A stretch of DNA of 64,000 nt, from assembly GCA_019118885.1 (NCBI GenBank), contig DWYB01000029.1, positions 1-64,000 of the forward strand, written 5' to 3'. Positions 52,154-61,683 of this stretch are shown one piece after another (the first letter of the stretch is position 1; the number at the start of each line of letters is the position of its first letter). The position numbers were made by a program, and so were the translations under genes. The notes under the pieces are model-generated. The model had not been told where the DNA came from. It saw only the letters and a list, made by a program, of their open reading frames with translations, and did no database searches. The DNA is from Candidatus Mediterraneibacter surreyensis. Its GTDB lineage: Bacteria; Bacillota; Clostridia; Lachnospirales; Lachnospiraceae.

Positions 52154-53419
52154 TTAATATAAAACCTGTTCTTTTATAAATCTATCAAATTCCGCTGCCA
52201 CATTTACGGCATTATATTTTGCCCTAGCCTCTTCATTTACAGTTATATGATATCCCTTATATACGATCAGATACAAATAGTTCTTTATCTCATCAACTGT
52301 ATATGATACTGTCACTCCATTTACTTCCCGGACAATATCGGCTCCCGCACCATCGAACATTGTAACTGCAAAAATAGGACGCCCCGCCCCTATATAATCT
52401 GCAAGTTTCGCGGCAAAAAATATATTATCACTCAATATGCTGCTTAAATTTGCATCAATATGGATCAACCAGTCGCTGCTTTTCATGACCGCCAGGCTCG
52501 TCTTATAATCCACGGGCTTTTTAATGTGGATAACGTCCAGCAGTTCATTATCAATTAGATATACCTTCTCTTTTGCAGACATATTTCCGTAAAAAGAAAT
52601 GTCCAAACGGTCAGCCAGGTCCGGCTGCTCTTTTTTCAACTCTAAAACAGCATTAAGCAGCAGATGGGGTGAACGGATGTCATCAAGATGTCCGATATAC
52701 ACCATCCGTATCTTCCCCGTATCTTCTGTTCCGATTTCTTTATCATACAAAGAAGCATCGAAACTGTGCGGCAGGACCAGCGCCTTGTCTTTTACTGTTT
52801 TATCATAATTTCCCAGCATATACTGTTTCTGATAAGGATTGTTCATGATCATATGATCACAGTGCGTAATGATATCCCTCTCAAGCTGCTGTTCCCGGCG
52901 AAATGGAAGCTGCTCATTTCTGGTCCTTCTTTTCCAGAGCATATTTTTCAGGATCCGTTTAGGGGAGACAGCTCCTTTAAGCCCGATCTGACCGCTTTTC
53001 AGAGAATATGGAGACACCTTTTTCATACCGTTCAACACAAACGGATTATTTGCAATCGGGTCTCCAAAAGAAGCGATCCATTTGATCTCCGGCTTAATCT
53101 CCTTTATTTTTAATCCGATTTCATGGCTTTCCGGAGGCATTGACCTGGTCATAACGATCTCATAGCTGTCTTTGTGGGCAGAAAAATATTCTATGACCTT
53201 TTCTTTCCATAACTCCAGAGAATCTCCCGGGATTGCGATCTTATGCACATGTTCTGACTCTGGGAGCATCTCATTTTTCCCGTAGGACCAGGAGTCATTC
53301 CCCTCCTGCATGCATACATCATACTGCATAGAAGAATTCCTTAGCAGTTTATATGTTACCAGACCTTCCGATGAATTGATCGGAGGATAAAACCAGCTGA
53401 CGACCAGTATTCTTTTCAT
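52154..53419 (-). CDS. Glycosyltransferase, family 4-like
   Basis: A 421-residue GT-B enzyme. The N-terminal half begins KRILVVSWFYPPINSSEGLV; the C-terminal half has MVYIGHLDDIRSPHLLLNAV and the donor-binding segment AAKLADYIGAGRPIFAVT. The ATG at 53419 overlaps the preceding gene's stop (ATGA) and has AAAGGAAG upstream, so the longer frame is not used. Specificity unknown. Confidence 0.85.
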   Translation of the reverse strand: MKRILVVSWFYPPINSSEGLVTYKLLRNSSMQYDVCMQEGNDSWSYGKNEMLPESEHVHKIAIPGDSLELWKEKVIEYFSAHKDSYEIVMTRSMPPESHEIGLKIKEIKPEIKWIASFGDPIANNPFVLNGMKKVSPYSLKSGQIGLKGAVSPKRILKNMLWKRRTRNEQLPFRREQQLERDIITHCDHMIMNNPYQKQYMLGNYDKTVKDKALVLPHSFDASLYDKEIGTEDTGKIRMVYIGHLDDIRSPHLLLNAVLELKKEQPDLADRLDISFYGNMSAKEKVYLIDNELLDVIHIKKPVDYKTSLAVMKSSDWLIHIDANLSSILSDNIFFAAKLADYIGAGRPIFAVTMFDGAGADIVREVNGVTVSYTVDEIKNYLYLIVYKGYHITVNEEARAKYNAVNVAAEFDRFIKEQVLY

Positions 53420-54450
53420 GAATTGATTCTTCCTTTCAAGCGTCTGGCGCCTGCCATTACTTTGTTCCATTTTGCGCCATTCAGTCTTACAAATTTAAAA
53501 TGTGTTTTTCGGTTATACCGCACATAAGCCATACAGTTGAGCCGCTCATATAAGCCCGGATTTACGTGAAGCAGATAGCGGTCAAAATTTATTATCTCGC
53601 TGTATGCCCTCTGATGATCATTATCATATTCACAATAAATAGAATAATGTGTGTTCAGAGTATAAGTCAGTATGATCTCGATATATTCTTTCTTATTTGG
53701 AGATAACTGCCCGCTTATTTTCGTATAATATTCGATCAGCCATTTGATCATCTTTTTATGATGTTCCTGATTTCGGACAAAGTTCTCCATATTCATGCTC
53801 TGCTCTTTTCGCCCTATAAAATACCGGTAAATATCCAAATGATAATATGTGAAATTATTTACCCGGGTAATGGGAACAACATTGTACTGCATGTCAACGT
53901 AAAAAGTTTTCTCCAGAAGTTTCAAGCCGGACTTTCTGAGGATCTCGGTCTTATAGGTGGAAGTTGCCATAACAAAATATTCACCTTCAAGAAGAGCCAG
54001 ATCAAATTTGTCAAGATCATACACTTGTCCATCCCGAAGATTTTTGTACTGAAAATACTCCGATTGGCTGTTATATGTGTGTTCCTTACGATAATCACAG
54101 ACTACCAGGTCCGCATCCTCATTTCTTAAGCGGGCAGTAAATTCAGCAAACTCCAATGTATTAAACCAATCATCACTGTCTAATACACGGAAATATTTAC
54201 CTGTCGCCGCCGCGATCCCTGCATTAATAGTTGAACCGTGCCCTCCGTTTTCCTTATCGATCAAAATAATCGTATCAGGATACCGTTCGACATACTCACG
54301 GACAATTTCTGCGGAGTGGTCCTTACTGCCATCGCTTACAACAATGATTTCTATGTCATCCAAAACTTCCGGGACCAACAGGGAGTCAAGGCATCGCTTA
54401 ATATATTTTTCTGTATTGTATACTGGAATCAGTATTGTTAAACTCTTCAT
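53416..54450 (-). CDS. Glycosyltransferase family 2
   Basis: A 344-residue GT-A enzyme. It has ILIPVYNTEKYIKRCLDSLL, VVSDGSKDHS, DKENGGHGSTINAGI and the DxD-type DSDDWFN. It is clearly paralogous to the C-terminal half of the 893-residue fusion at 55854-58535 through GGHGSTIN, YFRxxDxDDW, YVDMxxN and DIYRYxIGR. The start is 30 bp after the pyruvyl transferase gene. Confidence 0.9.
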   Translation of the reverse strand: MKSLTILIPVYNTEKYIKRCLDSLLVPEVLDDIEIIVVSDGSKDHSAEIVREYVERYPDTIILIDKENGGHGSTINAGIAAATGKYFRVLDSDDWFNTLEFAEFTARLRNEDADLVVCDYRKEHTYNSQSEYFQYKNLRDGQVYDLDKFDLALLEGEYFVMATSTYKTEILRKSGLKLLEKTFYVDMQYNVVPITRVNNFTYYHLDIYRYFIGRKEQSMNMENFVRNQEHHKKMIKWLIEYYTKISGQLSPNKKEYIEIILTYTLNTHYSIYCEYDNDHQRAYSEIINFDRYLLHVNPGLYERLNCMAYVRYNRKTHFKFVRLNGAKWNKVMAGARRLKGRINS

Positions 54451-54480
54451 AAAAATACCTCGGATATTCCATCCTCTAAT

Positions 54481-55854
54481 TTATTTGTCGCTCAGATTTA
54501 TAAGTTCGCTGATCACCGCGTCATACGCGCTGTTATCAAACTGGATTTCTCTGTTGGTGAGACCTGGTGCAACAGGGACCGATTTTTTCAGTTCCTCGAT
54601 CGATGTGAATAAATCCTGTTCCTTCTCAAATTTCTCATAGAGATCCCTCATTTTGTTATAATAATGCCGATGCTGGCTATATAAAAGGGCGAGCGTCCGC
54701 CGGCCGCCCTTCAGACCGAGCAGCGCCCCATGGTAGCGCATACTGATGATCAAATTGCACCTGCATATTTCACTGTAAGCCTGACAGAAATCATACGGCA
54801 TGTCCGATACAGAAAAAATTTCATTCCCATATTCCCTGCAGAGCTCATCATAAAACACCTGATCATTTTTACGATAATCATAAAACGGTATAAACCTGAC
54901 CTCTGTATTACTCATATCATATTTATCTAAAATATGGTCAAGCAATTCATAAAGAGGCTTTTTTAATTCTTCATAGCAGATCCAGATAATTCCTATGCGA
55001 TATTTACCTTCTGTTTCCTCCGGGTATATTTTACTCTTATAAGTCAGTACGATATCGTTGATCAGGCTGACCTGCTTTCCGGCTGTATCTTCTAATACAG
55101 CCGCACTGTATTTATCCCTGACAGAGAAAAAAGCGCTGCCGCTGATAATCCTTTGCAGTTTTCCGATATATCCGTCATCGGTAAGGCGGTCATTTGTACT
55201 CAGCCCAACTGAATATACCTTTTTCCCTCTGCTTATAAACGAAGATGCAAGTTCAATAAAAATCTTTCCAAGATCATACTGATAACTGTCATTTAATGAA
55301 TACTTTGTATCATCAATGACCGCGCCGCCGCCGAAGATAACACAGTCAAAAATATTGGATAAAAAATTAAAATCAAACTTATTTTTCGGATAGTGGATTA
55401 TATTCATCCCGGGGTAAAGGAACACATCCAGGTCGGCATTATCGCACATCAAAACATAGATATTATTTCTCACTGGAGAAAGATCCTCATATAACTTTTG
55501 AAGCATTAATTCATCCCCCAGATTTACTGCTCCATAGAATCCCGCCAGCAAATACTTTGTACCGCCGCCACTCGGCAGCATGAAATATTCCAGATTCACA
55601 TAATCGTCAATCCGTTTCCATTTTTCTTCTAATATGGAAATGCTGGAAAGCAGCCTGCCTTCCAGTTTTTCCTGTCTTTCTCCCAAAGCCTTTATCTGCT
55701 GATCAAGCATTCCGACGCATGAAGAGATCCTGCTGAGCTCTTCTGCAAGCTCAGCATTCTGGCTCTGAAGTGCGGTTTGTTTACTGTTTATATCTATAAG
55801 CACACGATTGATATAACGTATTTTATTTCCTAATGCTTTCAATCGTTTAAGCAT
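54481..55854 (-). CDS. Polysaccharide pyruvyl transferase family protein
   Basis: A 457-residue protein. Residues 1-90 form a coiled coil; the CsaB/PF04230-type domain begins LLAGFYGAVNLGDELMLQKL and includes VIFGGGAVIDD, VYSVGLSTND, SVRDKYSAAVLED and ISMRYHGALLGLKGG. The family adds pyruvate ketals from phosphoenolpyruvate to sugars, which can anchor S-layer proteins. GGGGGG precedes the start, and TAATG overlaps the previous stop. The coiled coil may tether it to a glycosyltransferase partner (inference). Confidence 0.88.
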   Translation of the reverse strand: MLKRLKALGNKIRYINRVLIDINSKQTALQSQNAELAEELSRISSCVGMLDQQIKALGERQEKLEGRLLSSISILEEKWKRIDDYVNLEYFMLPSGGGTKYLLAGFYGAVNLGDELMLQKLYEDLSPVRNNIYVLMCDNADLDVFLYPGMNIIHYPKNKFDFNFLSNIFDCVIFGGGAVIDDTKYSLNDSYQYDLGKIFIELASSFISRGKKVYSVGLSTNDRLTDDGYIGKLQRIISGSAFFSVRDKYSAAVLEDTAGKQVSLINDIVLTYKSKIYPEETEGKYRIGIIWICYEELKKPLYELLDHILDKYDMSNTEVRFIPFYDYRKNDQVFYDELCREYGNEIFSVSDMPYDFCQAYSEICRCNLIISMRYHGALLGLKGGRRTLALLYSQHRHYYNKMRDLYEKFEKEQDLFTSIEELKKSVPVAPGLTNREIQFDNSAYDAVISELINLSDK

Positions 55855-58535
55855 TAAATCCCCCCGTTTCGTTTTTGTATGATTTTCTTAACCATCCCAT
55901 AGGGAAGAATACACTTTGCTGCCTTTTTCACCCGCTGCTTCATAGATACGCTGCCATTGCTCCCCAGCATAAGGATAGGATCATCCTTGATCGACTCATA
56001 TACACCCGGAATAATGATCGGCTTGTTACCCCTGTGGTACTTATATTTTCTGAGAATCAGCTGGCAATTTCCCTGCTTCCTCTCAATATAAGCTATCGCC
56101 TTTTTATAAACCTCCGGATAGTTTCTCAGATGTTCAAGGAAACCGTCGATCTCCGGCCATGCGAGAGCAACATCATACATAAATATCTGCGAATCCACCA
56201 TCTGTGTTATCAGGTGTTCATACACATACTTCTTTTTCCGCAGCGGGAACTCCGTATCATTCTCAAGCGTTGCAATTATATTAAATATAATTTCCGCGTG
56301 ATCCTTGTATTTCTTTTTCCAAGCCTCCCGCGATACAGTCTGTCCGGCTCTTCCTATTAAATACCTGTAAATATCAAGATCGTAATATTTAATGGTATCC
56401 ACATATTTCAGGCTGAACGCATTGAACTCCATATCTACATACGGCTTTTTCTCTGTTATCCTGAAATCCGCTTTTTTCAATACTTCTGTCTTTATATTCG
56501 CAGTCGTCAGCATAGGACCATAAGTCTTAAAGCCGTACCCTTTATACACTAAAGTATCAAATTTATATAGCATGCCTTCTCTCATCATGTCATAATCTAT
56601 GATATTTTCAAGAAGACTTTTTTCTATATATTCATACGATCCCTTCGTCAGTACAATATCCGCATCCTCTGTTTCCAGTTTATCAACCAGGCATGCCAGG
56701 TTTTCTCCATCTACCCAGTCATCTCCGTCGACCAGACGAAAATATTTCCCTTTTGCAGCTTTGATACCTTCATTGATCGTAGAACCATGACCGCCATTCT
56801 TTTTATCGATCACTTTAATGATCCCACAGGACTTCTCTGCTAAACTGTGAGCGATCTGCGAAGTATTGTCTTTTGATCCGTCATTTACAATAATGATCTC
56901 AGTCTTATGACAGTTCCTGTGATTCATTAATGACACTGCACACTTTTCTATATACTGCTGCACATTATAAGCAGGTACTACGATTGATAAGACCGGGTGT
57001 TCGTCTGCTTCTGCTTTGAATGGGAACAGTTCACCGTCAGACTCCTTCAGCTTCTCTTCTATAAGCTTGATCTCCTTCTTCACAGTATTATCTATGCAGA
57101 AGTTCTCTCTCGTAAACTTAGACAGCTCTCTGCTTATAGTCAGGAATTCGTCAGGGTTTCTATACAGTCTTTCGATTATGTCGGCAAGTTCTACCGGATC
57201 TTCCGGATCGGCAAGCGTATGGAACCTTTCCTGCTGCATAAAATATGGATTCGATGTAACGCTTGAACCGACAACAACCAGTCCTGATGACGCACCTTCC
57301 CCCATTGCCACTGCATGAGCATCATGCCTCGATGGTATCAAAAGGATCCCTGCTTTTTCATGCACATCTGAGATCAGGCTGTTCGGGATAAATCTGCGGT
57401 GAAAATGAATATTCTTGAACCGCCGGATAGGAGCAGTCAAAACGTCATAGTACTCTCCGTCACCGTATATCTCAAATTCAAGCTGATTGAAAAACTCTCT
57501 CTCAGACAATTCCAAAATAGCCATCACGATCTGGTCGATCGAATGCTGGCATATATTGTCAAATTTTCTTATAACAAGGATCTTCTTCCTCTGTTCTGCA
57601 TTTTTTGCCTTATACGGAAATTGCTTTTCACTGATGATATTATTTATGACTCTGCTGTGCTTAAACTGTATCCCCTGCTGTGCTTCTGAAAATTCTTTCA
57701 GCCAGTCTGAGACAAAGACCCATTCCACATTATCTTTCTGAGCATACTTACGTACATAAAAATCTTTTAACTCAAATGTCTCGCTGTATGTGTAGTCAGG
57801 GATTTCCTTTGTAAAATACGGTCTGGTCACATTAACCAGGTATCGATATACTGTCTCCGGTCCATGGCAGATAAAGATCATTCTATCTGACGGGTAAGTA
57901 TAACCGTCATAAATACTCAGCAGATTCTCATCCACAAAGTGCGTAACTGTCACCTTATAACGTCTGGTGCTCAGCAAACGTTTTAAAGACTCAAAAGTCC
58001 CTTTATAAACTGAAACCCCATCTATTGTATACAATGTTTCAAACCAGTTATAGGATGACACAGAAACAACCTGCAGTTTTACTCCCGCCGCTTTATACTC
58101 CCTGTTCCTGGAATGCGCGAAAGCACAAAGATATAAGTTTGAACTGGAGGGATAACTAGGGGTAACGACCAAAACATTATTAGAAGAATCGCAATTTTCA
58201 ACCAAATCTTCGTATTCCTCTAACTGTTCGAAGGACAATTCCTTCACCTGCATTTCAGATTCAGCCGAGACGACCAGTTTAACCTGGATCTCCATTGGTG
58301 TCTTTATTTCCATAACAGAAACCGAATTAACCGGGATGTCATATTGTTCATTAATCAGCAGATATCCGCCGGCATTTTTCGTATCAGCTTTGAAAATAAT
58401 TTTGCAGTATTTTGCATTTTCATTTGTCAAACGAACACTTTTCACTGCTCCTATTTCCATTTTTTCCGGTCTGCTATTCACAATAGCCGGCTCCGTAATA
58501 TTAAAACAGCTTAAATCCAAACTTACTTTTTCCAT
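55854..58535 (-). CDS. Two-domain glycosyltransferase fusion (GT4-like plus GT2)
   Basis: An 893-residue cytosolic fusion. Residues 1-120 form a beta-rich region of unknown role. A GT-B domain follows (about 125-500), with VVTPSYPSSSNLY at its start and the donor site MGEGASSGLVVVGSSV. The C-terminal GT-A domain (about 515-800) has VLSIVVPAYNVQQYIEK, NDGSKDN, GGHGSTINEGI and DGDDWVD. Two sugars could be added by one polypeptide. The start ATG at 58535 has GGAGG 5 nt upstream; the frame opens 12 codons further. It follows the ABC ATPase gene by 32 bp. Confidence 0.9.
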   Translation of the reverse strand: MEKVSLDLSCFNITEPAIVNSRPEKMEIGAVKSVRLTNENAKYCKIIFKADTKNAGGYLLINEQYDIPVNSVSVMEIKTPMEIQVKLVVSAESEMQVKELSFEQLEEYEDLVENCDSSNNVLVVTPSYPSSSNLYLCAFAHSRNREYKAAGVKLQVVSVSSYNWFETLYTIDGVSVYKGTFESLKRLLSTRRYKVTVTHFVDENLLSIYDGYTYPSDRMIFICHGPETVYRYLVNVTRPYFTKEIPDYTYSETFELKDFYVRKYAQKDNVEWVFVSDWLKEFSEAQQGIQFKHSRVINNIISEKQFPYKAKNAEQRKKILVIRKFDNICQHSIDQIVMAILELSEREFFNQLEFEIYGDGEYYDVLTAPIRRFKNIHFHRRFIPNSLISDVHEKAGILLIPSRHDAHAVAMGEGASSGLVVVGSSVTSNPYFMQQERFHTLADPEDPVELADIIERLYRNPDEFLTISRELSKFTRENFCIDNTVKKEIKLIEEKLKESDGELFPFKAEADEHPVLSIVVPAYNVQQYIEKCAVSLMNHRNCHKTEIIIVNDGSKDNTSQIAHSLAEKSCGIIKVIDKKNGGHGSTINEGIKAAKGKYFRLVDGDDWVDGENLACLVDKLETEDADIVLTKGSYEYIEKSLLENIIDYDMMREGMLYKFDTLVYKGYGFKTYGPMLTTANIKTEVLKKADFRITEKKPYVDMEFNAFSLKYVDTIKYYDLDIYRYLIGRAGQTVSREAWKKKYKDHAEIIFNIIATLENDTEFPLRKKKYVYEHLITQMVDSQIFMYDVALAWPEIDGFLEHLRNYPEVYKKAIAYIERKQGNCQLILRKYKYHRGNKPIIIPGVYESIKDDPILMLGSNGSVSMKQRVKKAAKCILPYGMVKKIIQKRNGGI

Positions 58536-58567
58536 TATTTCCTCCATGATATAAAAAACTGATGAAC

Positions 58568-59320
58568 TCATTTCATCTGACTCTCATAGTACGCTTTACA
58601 AACCTGCTCGGTCTCGCCTACCATCATAACCTTTCCGTGTTCGAGCCATACAACTCTGTCACAGAGGCTTTGTATGGACTTCATTGAGTGAGACACATAC
58701 AATACCGTTGTTCCTCCTGAAATCAGGCTGCGCATTTTATTTTCACTTTTCTGCTGAAAATTCAGATCGCCCACGGAAAGTATCTCGTCTACAATCAGTA
58801 TTTCCGGTTCTACAATCGTTGCAATTGAGAATGCAAGCCTGGCTGTCATACCCGAAGAAAAATTTCTGACCGGGACATCCAAAAAATCCTGGAGCTCAGA
58901 AAAATCCACGATTTCCTGAAATTTACTGTCCAGAAAATCTTTTGAGTATCCCATTACCGCTCCATTCAGATATATATTTTCACGTGCATTAAGATCCAGG
59001 TCAAAACCTGCTCCGAGTTCGATCATCGGGCAGATATTTCCGCCAACCAAAACCCTTCCTTTCGTTGGTCGCATAACGCCGGCAACAACTTTCAGCAGAG
59101 TTGATTTCCCTGCTCCGTTTGATCCGACAAATCCAAGTACTTCTCCTTTTTTAACTGTAAAACTAACATCCTGAAGAGCCCAAAATTCATTCTGCTTTTT
59201 TCTTTCCCGATGTGCCTGCCGCGCTTTCCTGCTGAACAAATCCACTGCCATTTGTTTTAAAGAATTGTTTTTTTCAATTCCCAGATTAAACCGCATAGAC
59301 ACATTTTGAACTTCTATCAT
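58568..59320 (-). CDS. Polysaccharide ABC exporter ATPase (Wzt/TagH type)
   Basis: A 250-residue ATPase. Walker A GSNGAGKST, a Q-loop region ICPMIELGAGFD typical of polysaccharide exporters, signature FSSGMTARLAF, Walker B LIVDEILSVGD and an H-loop histidine (SHS) are complete. There is no C-terminal sugar-binding domain, so export may not need a capped chain. GGGAGG lies before the ATG at 59320. It pairs with the permease gene immediately upstream. Confidence 0.95.
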   Translation of the reverse strand: MIEVQNVSMRFNLGIEKNNSLKQMAVDLFSRKARQAHRERKKQNEFWALQDVSFTVKKGEVLGFVGSNGAGKSTLLKVVAGVMRPTKGRVLVGGNICPMIELGAGFDLDLNARENIYLNGAVMGYSKDFLDSKFQEIVDFSELQDFLDVPVRNFSSGMTARLAFSIATIVEPEILIVDEILSVGDLNFQQKSENKMRSLISGGTTVLYVSHSMKSIQSLCDRVVWLEHGKVMMVGETEQVCKAYYESQMK

Positions 59321-59337
59321 AATTTCCTCCCGAATCA

Positions 59338-60141
59338 TTACATGTAATAAATAAATTTATCCTGATTTTTCTTAAAAATCACTACACCGATTATAAGCAC
59401 AACCACAGCTGACACACCGCATATAACAAAACTTTTAAGCGATGGAATTTGATTATATAAAATAATAGTTCTCGCAAAAGTAATATAGTGATAAAGCGGA
59501 TTTAACTTGAGTATTCTCTGTATCCACGAATCCAAAATATTAATGTCGTACATAATAGGCGTAAAATAGGTCAAAATTGTAAGCACTATACCGTAAATAT
59601 AAAACATATCACGCAAAAATACTGATATTGTTGATAAAACAAGCCCTGCACCGATTGTGAATAACAATAAACACAGGAAAGAAAATGGCAAAAGAAGATG
59701 AAGCACTGTTATGTGGCACTTAGTCTCTCCGCTTCCTGATAACAGGATAACCCCATACAATGGGATTAATGTCAATAAGAAATTAATTCCCACAAAAAGG
59801 CACTTTGATAATGGGAAAATATATTTGGGAATATAAATTTTATTCAAAAGAGAAAAATTACCGACAACCGAACTCATTGCAAGGTTTGAGGCTTCACTAT
59901 AATAATTAAAAAATGTAAGCCCGGTCATCAGGTAGACCAGGTAGTTGACCCCAGGTACAGAAAACTTAAATACATTTGAAAATACCGCTGCCATCACAGC
60001 CATCATCAATACGGGATATAAAAGACTCCATACAACGCCAAGAACAGACCGCTTATACTTCACCTTAAAATCTCTGCCTACAAGTTGTTTTAACAGAAAG
60101 GAATATTTTTTAAAATTGTCCAGTATGTTTTTAATATACAT
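59338..60141 (-). CDS. Polysaccharide ABC exporter permease (Wzm/TagG type)
   Basis: A 267-residue integral membrane protein with six hydrophobic helices and the ABC2 family start LLKQLVGRDFKVKYKRSVLG. Later FLRDMFYIYGIVLTILTYFT and the terminal helix are typical. GGTGG supports the ATG at 60141 instead of the GTG 3 codons earlier. With the ATPase it would move the undecaprenyl-linked polymer outward. Confidence 0.95.
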   Translation of the reverse strand: MYIKNILDNFKKYSFLLKQLVGRDFKVKYKRSVLGVVWSLLYPVLMMAVMAAVFSNVFKFSVPGVNYLVYLMTGLTFFNYYSEASNLAMSSVVGNFSLLNKIYIPKYIFPLSKCLFVGINFLLTLIPLYGVILLSGSGETKCHITVLHLLLPFSFLCLLLFTIGAGLVLSTISVFLRDMFYIYGIVLTILTYFTPIMYDINILDSWIQRILKLNPLYHYITFARTIILYNQIPSLKSFVICGVSAVVVLIIGVVIFKKNQDKFIYYM

Positions 60142-60184
60142 TAACTCCACCTTTTCTTTCTACGTTTCTAAAATTCATAATATA

Positions 60185-60607
60185 TTAATCGGGGTTGCTG
60201 TTATTCTTGAAAACAAAGTATCTTTGTCCAAAATAATTCAAACCAGTAAAAAGACACATTCCCAATACCATGGCAATATTTGTCTGCAGCACTTTCGGTA
60301 CTGCTTTAATCAACGAAAATACCACAGGTTTCGCAAATCCATACGCAATCAGATAACACGCTGCTATATTAACCACAAATTTTATTGAACTTCCAGCCAT
60401 ATCCCCGGAATATTTAAAGGTAAAATATTTGTTTAAAAAAAAACTCATAATGCTGGTCAGCAAATAATTTGCTGCTGTTGATATCCAATAAGAACACCCT
60501 GCCAGATTGTACAGGCCGAACATAATCACCATGCCTGTTAAAGTATTTATAACGCCTACGAAAATGAACTTGCCTAATTTAATATCAATAATCTTTCTTA
60601 TTCTCAT
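60185..60607 (-). CDS. GtrA-family membrane protein
   Basis: A 140-residue protein of four transmembrane helices with the family start KFIFVGVINTLTGMVIMFGL and the block NKYFTFK. GtrA proteins flip undecaprenyl-phosphate-linked glucose. Its ATG overlaps the stop of the GtrB-like gene, so they form the usual pair. Confidence 0.93.
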   Translation of the reverse strand: MRIRKIIDIKLGKFIFVGVINTLTGMVIMFGLYNLAGCSYWISTAANYLLTSIMSFFLNKYFTFKYSGDMAGSSIKFVVNIAACYLIAYGFAKPVVFSLIKAVPKVLQTNIAMVLGMCLFTGLNYFGQRYFVFKNNSNPD

Positions 60608-61590
60608 TTGTCATCTTTACTTTCTAAATCATCACCTGTTCTCTCACTGATTATATAACGGGGCCGCTGTTTTGTTTCCAAATATATCTTCCCGATATAT
60701 TCCCCGATTACACCAAGACAGACTAACTGGATTCCTCCGATAAAAGCTGCAATAGCACAGGTACTTGCCCATCCTTGAACAGTTCTCCCAAAAAAATATC
60801 CTGTTACTATCCATATCAAAAGAATAAAACTGAAGAAAGATACCGTAAATCCCAGACCTGTTATACATCGGATAGGCTTTACGCTCAAACTCGTTATCCC
60901 ATCTATCGCTAGGGAAAGCATTTTGGACAGAGGATAATGACTCTCCCCTGCAATTCTTTCATGCCTTTCGTAAAAAACTGCCGTTGAGCGGAACCCAACT
61001 AAAGGGAACATTCCCCGCAGGAAAATATTTACTTCTCTATAATTTTCAAACTCGCGTAGCACCCGTGATGAAACAAGTCGGTAATCTGCATGATTAAAAA
61101 CCGTCTCCACTCCCATATATCTCATTAATTTGTAAAAGGTTTCAGCGGTAAATCGCTTAAAAAAAGTATCTGTATCTCGTTTATTACGTACTCCGTATAC
61201 TATTTCACTTCCTTTTAGATATTCTTCAACCATTTGATCCATCGCATTAATATCATCCTGCCCGTCACAATCAATAGAAATAGTTATATCGCACTTGGCT
61301 TTTGCCTCCATGAGACCTGCTAGAACCGCGTTTTGATGACCACGGTTTCTACTCTGCTGTATTCCGATAAAGCACTTATTTTCTAACGACAATTTTAAAA
61401 TAATATCCCATGTACTATCTTTGCTCCCATCATCAACAAAAAGGATCTTGCTGTCCGGCGATATCTTATTTTTACATATCAGATATTCCAGTTTGTCTTT
61501 AAATATTCCTGATGTCATTGGCAATACTTCTTCTTCATTATAACAAGGGATTACTATATATAAAATCGGTATGCATTTTGTCATCAGCAT
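60604..61590 (-). CDS. GtrB-like undecaprenyl-phosphate glycosyltransferase
   Basis: A 328-residue family 2 transferase. The GT-A half has YIVIPCYNEEEVLP, LFVDDGSKDST, RNRGHQNAVLAGL and SIDCDGQDD (DxD). Two transmembrane helices lie at about 232-255 and 268-290. Such enzymes make lipid-phosphate-sugar donors used outside the membrane. The ribosome site is weak (AAAGTG). A GT-C enzyme to use the donor would be expected, and the YfhO-type protein next door is a candidate. Confidence 0.93.
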   Translation of the reverse strand: MLMTKCIPILYIVIPCYNEEEVLPMTSGIFKDKLEYLICKNKISPDSKILFVDDGSKDSTWDIILKLSLENKCFIGIQQSRNRGHQNAVLAGLMEAKAKCDITISIDCDGQDDINAMDQMVEEYLKGSEIVYGVRNKRDTDTFFKRFTAETFYKLMRYMGVETVFNHADYRLVSSRVLREFENYREVNIFLRGMFPLVGFRSTAVFYERHERIAGESHYPLSKMLSLAIDGITSLSVKPIRCITGLGFTVSFFSFILLIWIVTGYFFGRTVQGWASTCAIAAFIGGIQLVCLGVIGEYIGKIYLETKQRPRYIISERTGDDLESKDDK

Positions 61591-61683
61591 TTTTCACTTT
61601 CTTTATAATTATTCTTTTCCACATAATTCTAAGCTACATTCAACGTGTATTATAGTACACATTTTTCCATTTATCAACAGCAA

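Noticed and set aside
54481..55854. Pyruvyl transferase gene as evidence of a prophage or mobile island
   Set aside because: It is embedded in an overlapping polysaccharide operon with no integrase, attachment repeat or phage gene nearby.
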